Positions 23,304 through 23,335 of a stretch of 23,335 nucleotides of DNA are shown one piece after another. The translations under genes were made by a program, and so were the position numbers. The stretch is from contig JAFGWS010000161.1 in assembly GCA_016937035.1 (NCBI GenBank), positions 1 to 23,335 of the forward strand. Direction: 5' to 3'. The notes under the pieces are model-generated. The model was given only the letters and a program-made list of their open reading frames with translations, had not been told where the DNA came from and did no database searches. Origin of the DNA: Pontiellaceae bacterium. Its GTDB lineage: Bacteria; Verrucomicrobiota; Kiritimatiellia; Kiritimatiellales; Pontiellaceae. Within the stretch, counting starts at the first letter, position 1, and each line of letters starts with the position of its first letter.

Positions 23304-23335
23304 GAGCGAAGCGGGTGTTTGAAAAAACGTGCGCA

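Larger units (their letters stand above)
23015..23335. other. Intergenic region upstream of the GH43 gene
   Basis: There is no credible coding frame. The region holds the GH43 Shine-Dalgarno at the left edge, a short GC-rich hairpin, a tandem heptamer array with a further copy at 23037, and a long imperfect inverted repeat at the right. No clear sigma-70 promoter for the operon was found. The right edge may continue into another gene's upstream region. Confidence 0.7.

Overview
The window looks like a chromosomal segment of a free-living Gram-negative bacterium. My best guess is the PVC group (Verrucomicrobiota/Kiritimatiellota-like). That guess rests on gene style only: a giant secreted protein built from PPC, LamG and FG-GAP/VCBS domains, a GH43 lipoprotein, a large hybrid histidine kinase and a PilT-type ATPase. 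No marker gene in the window settles the taxonomy. I see no rRNA, tRNA, CRISPR array, transposase, integrase or phage gene.

Region 1 (1-13799, minus strand) is one uninterrupted open reading frame of at least 4,599 codons that runs off the left edge of the window. It encodes a secreted, non-enzymatic-looking modular surface or extracellular protein. Its core is a tandem unit of PPC domain, PPC-like domain and Big_5-type Ig-like domain, present about five times. Several copies carry nested insertions: three seven-bladed FG-GAP/VCBS beta-propellers sit inside PPC domains, two LamG domains sit inside PPC-like domains, and one nidogen-like domain sits inside the first propeller. Towards the left edge follow CARDB-like, InlB-like, Ig-like, two fibronectin III and one beta-helix segment. 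This is the most remarkable object in the window.

Region 2 (13800-16142) holds the control region of the giant gene, a divergent secreted DUF1573 protein, a stand-alone infA (translation initiation factor IF-1) and a GFA-family zinc protein.

Region 3 (16143-19970, minus strand) has a hybrid histidine kinase (REC-PAS-PAS-HisKA-HATPase-REC) followed 90 bases downstream by a PilT-like retraction ATPase with an unusual C-terminal extension of about 150 residues. The pair suggests signal control of type IV pilus behaviour, which is an inference from proximity.

Region 4 (20071-23014, minus strand) is a tight four-gene operon: GH43 lipoprotein, lipA (lipoyl synthase), a PF06695 'small multidrug export' membrane protein, and an Nfu-type Fe-S carrier. 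The last two junctions are 4-base ATGA overlaps, and a good intrinsic terminator follows the last gene. The lipA-nfu link makes biochemical sense, because Nfu proteins are known to rebuild the Fe-S cluster that LipA consumes.

Region 5 (23015-23335) has no gene. It holds a short tandem heptamer array, a GC-rich hairpin and a long imperfect inverted repeat.

All translations were read by hand. Domain borders are approximate, give or take about 10 residues.
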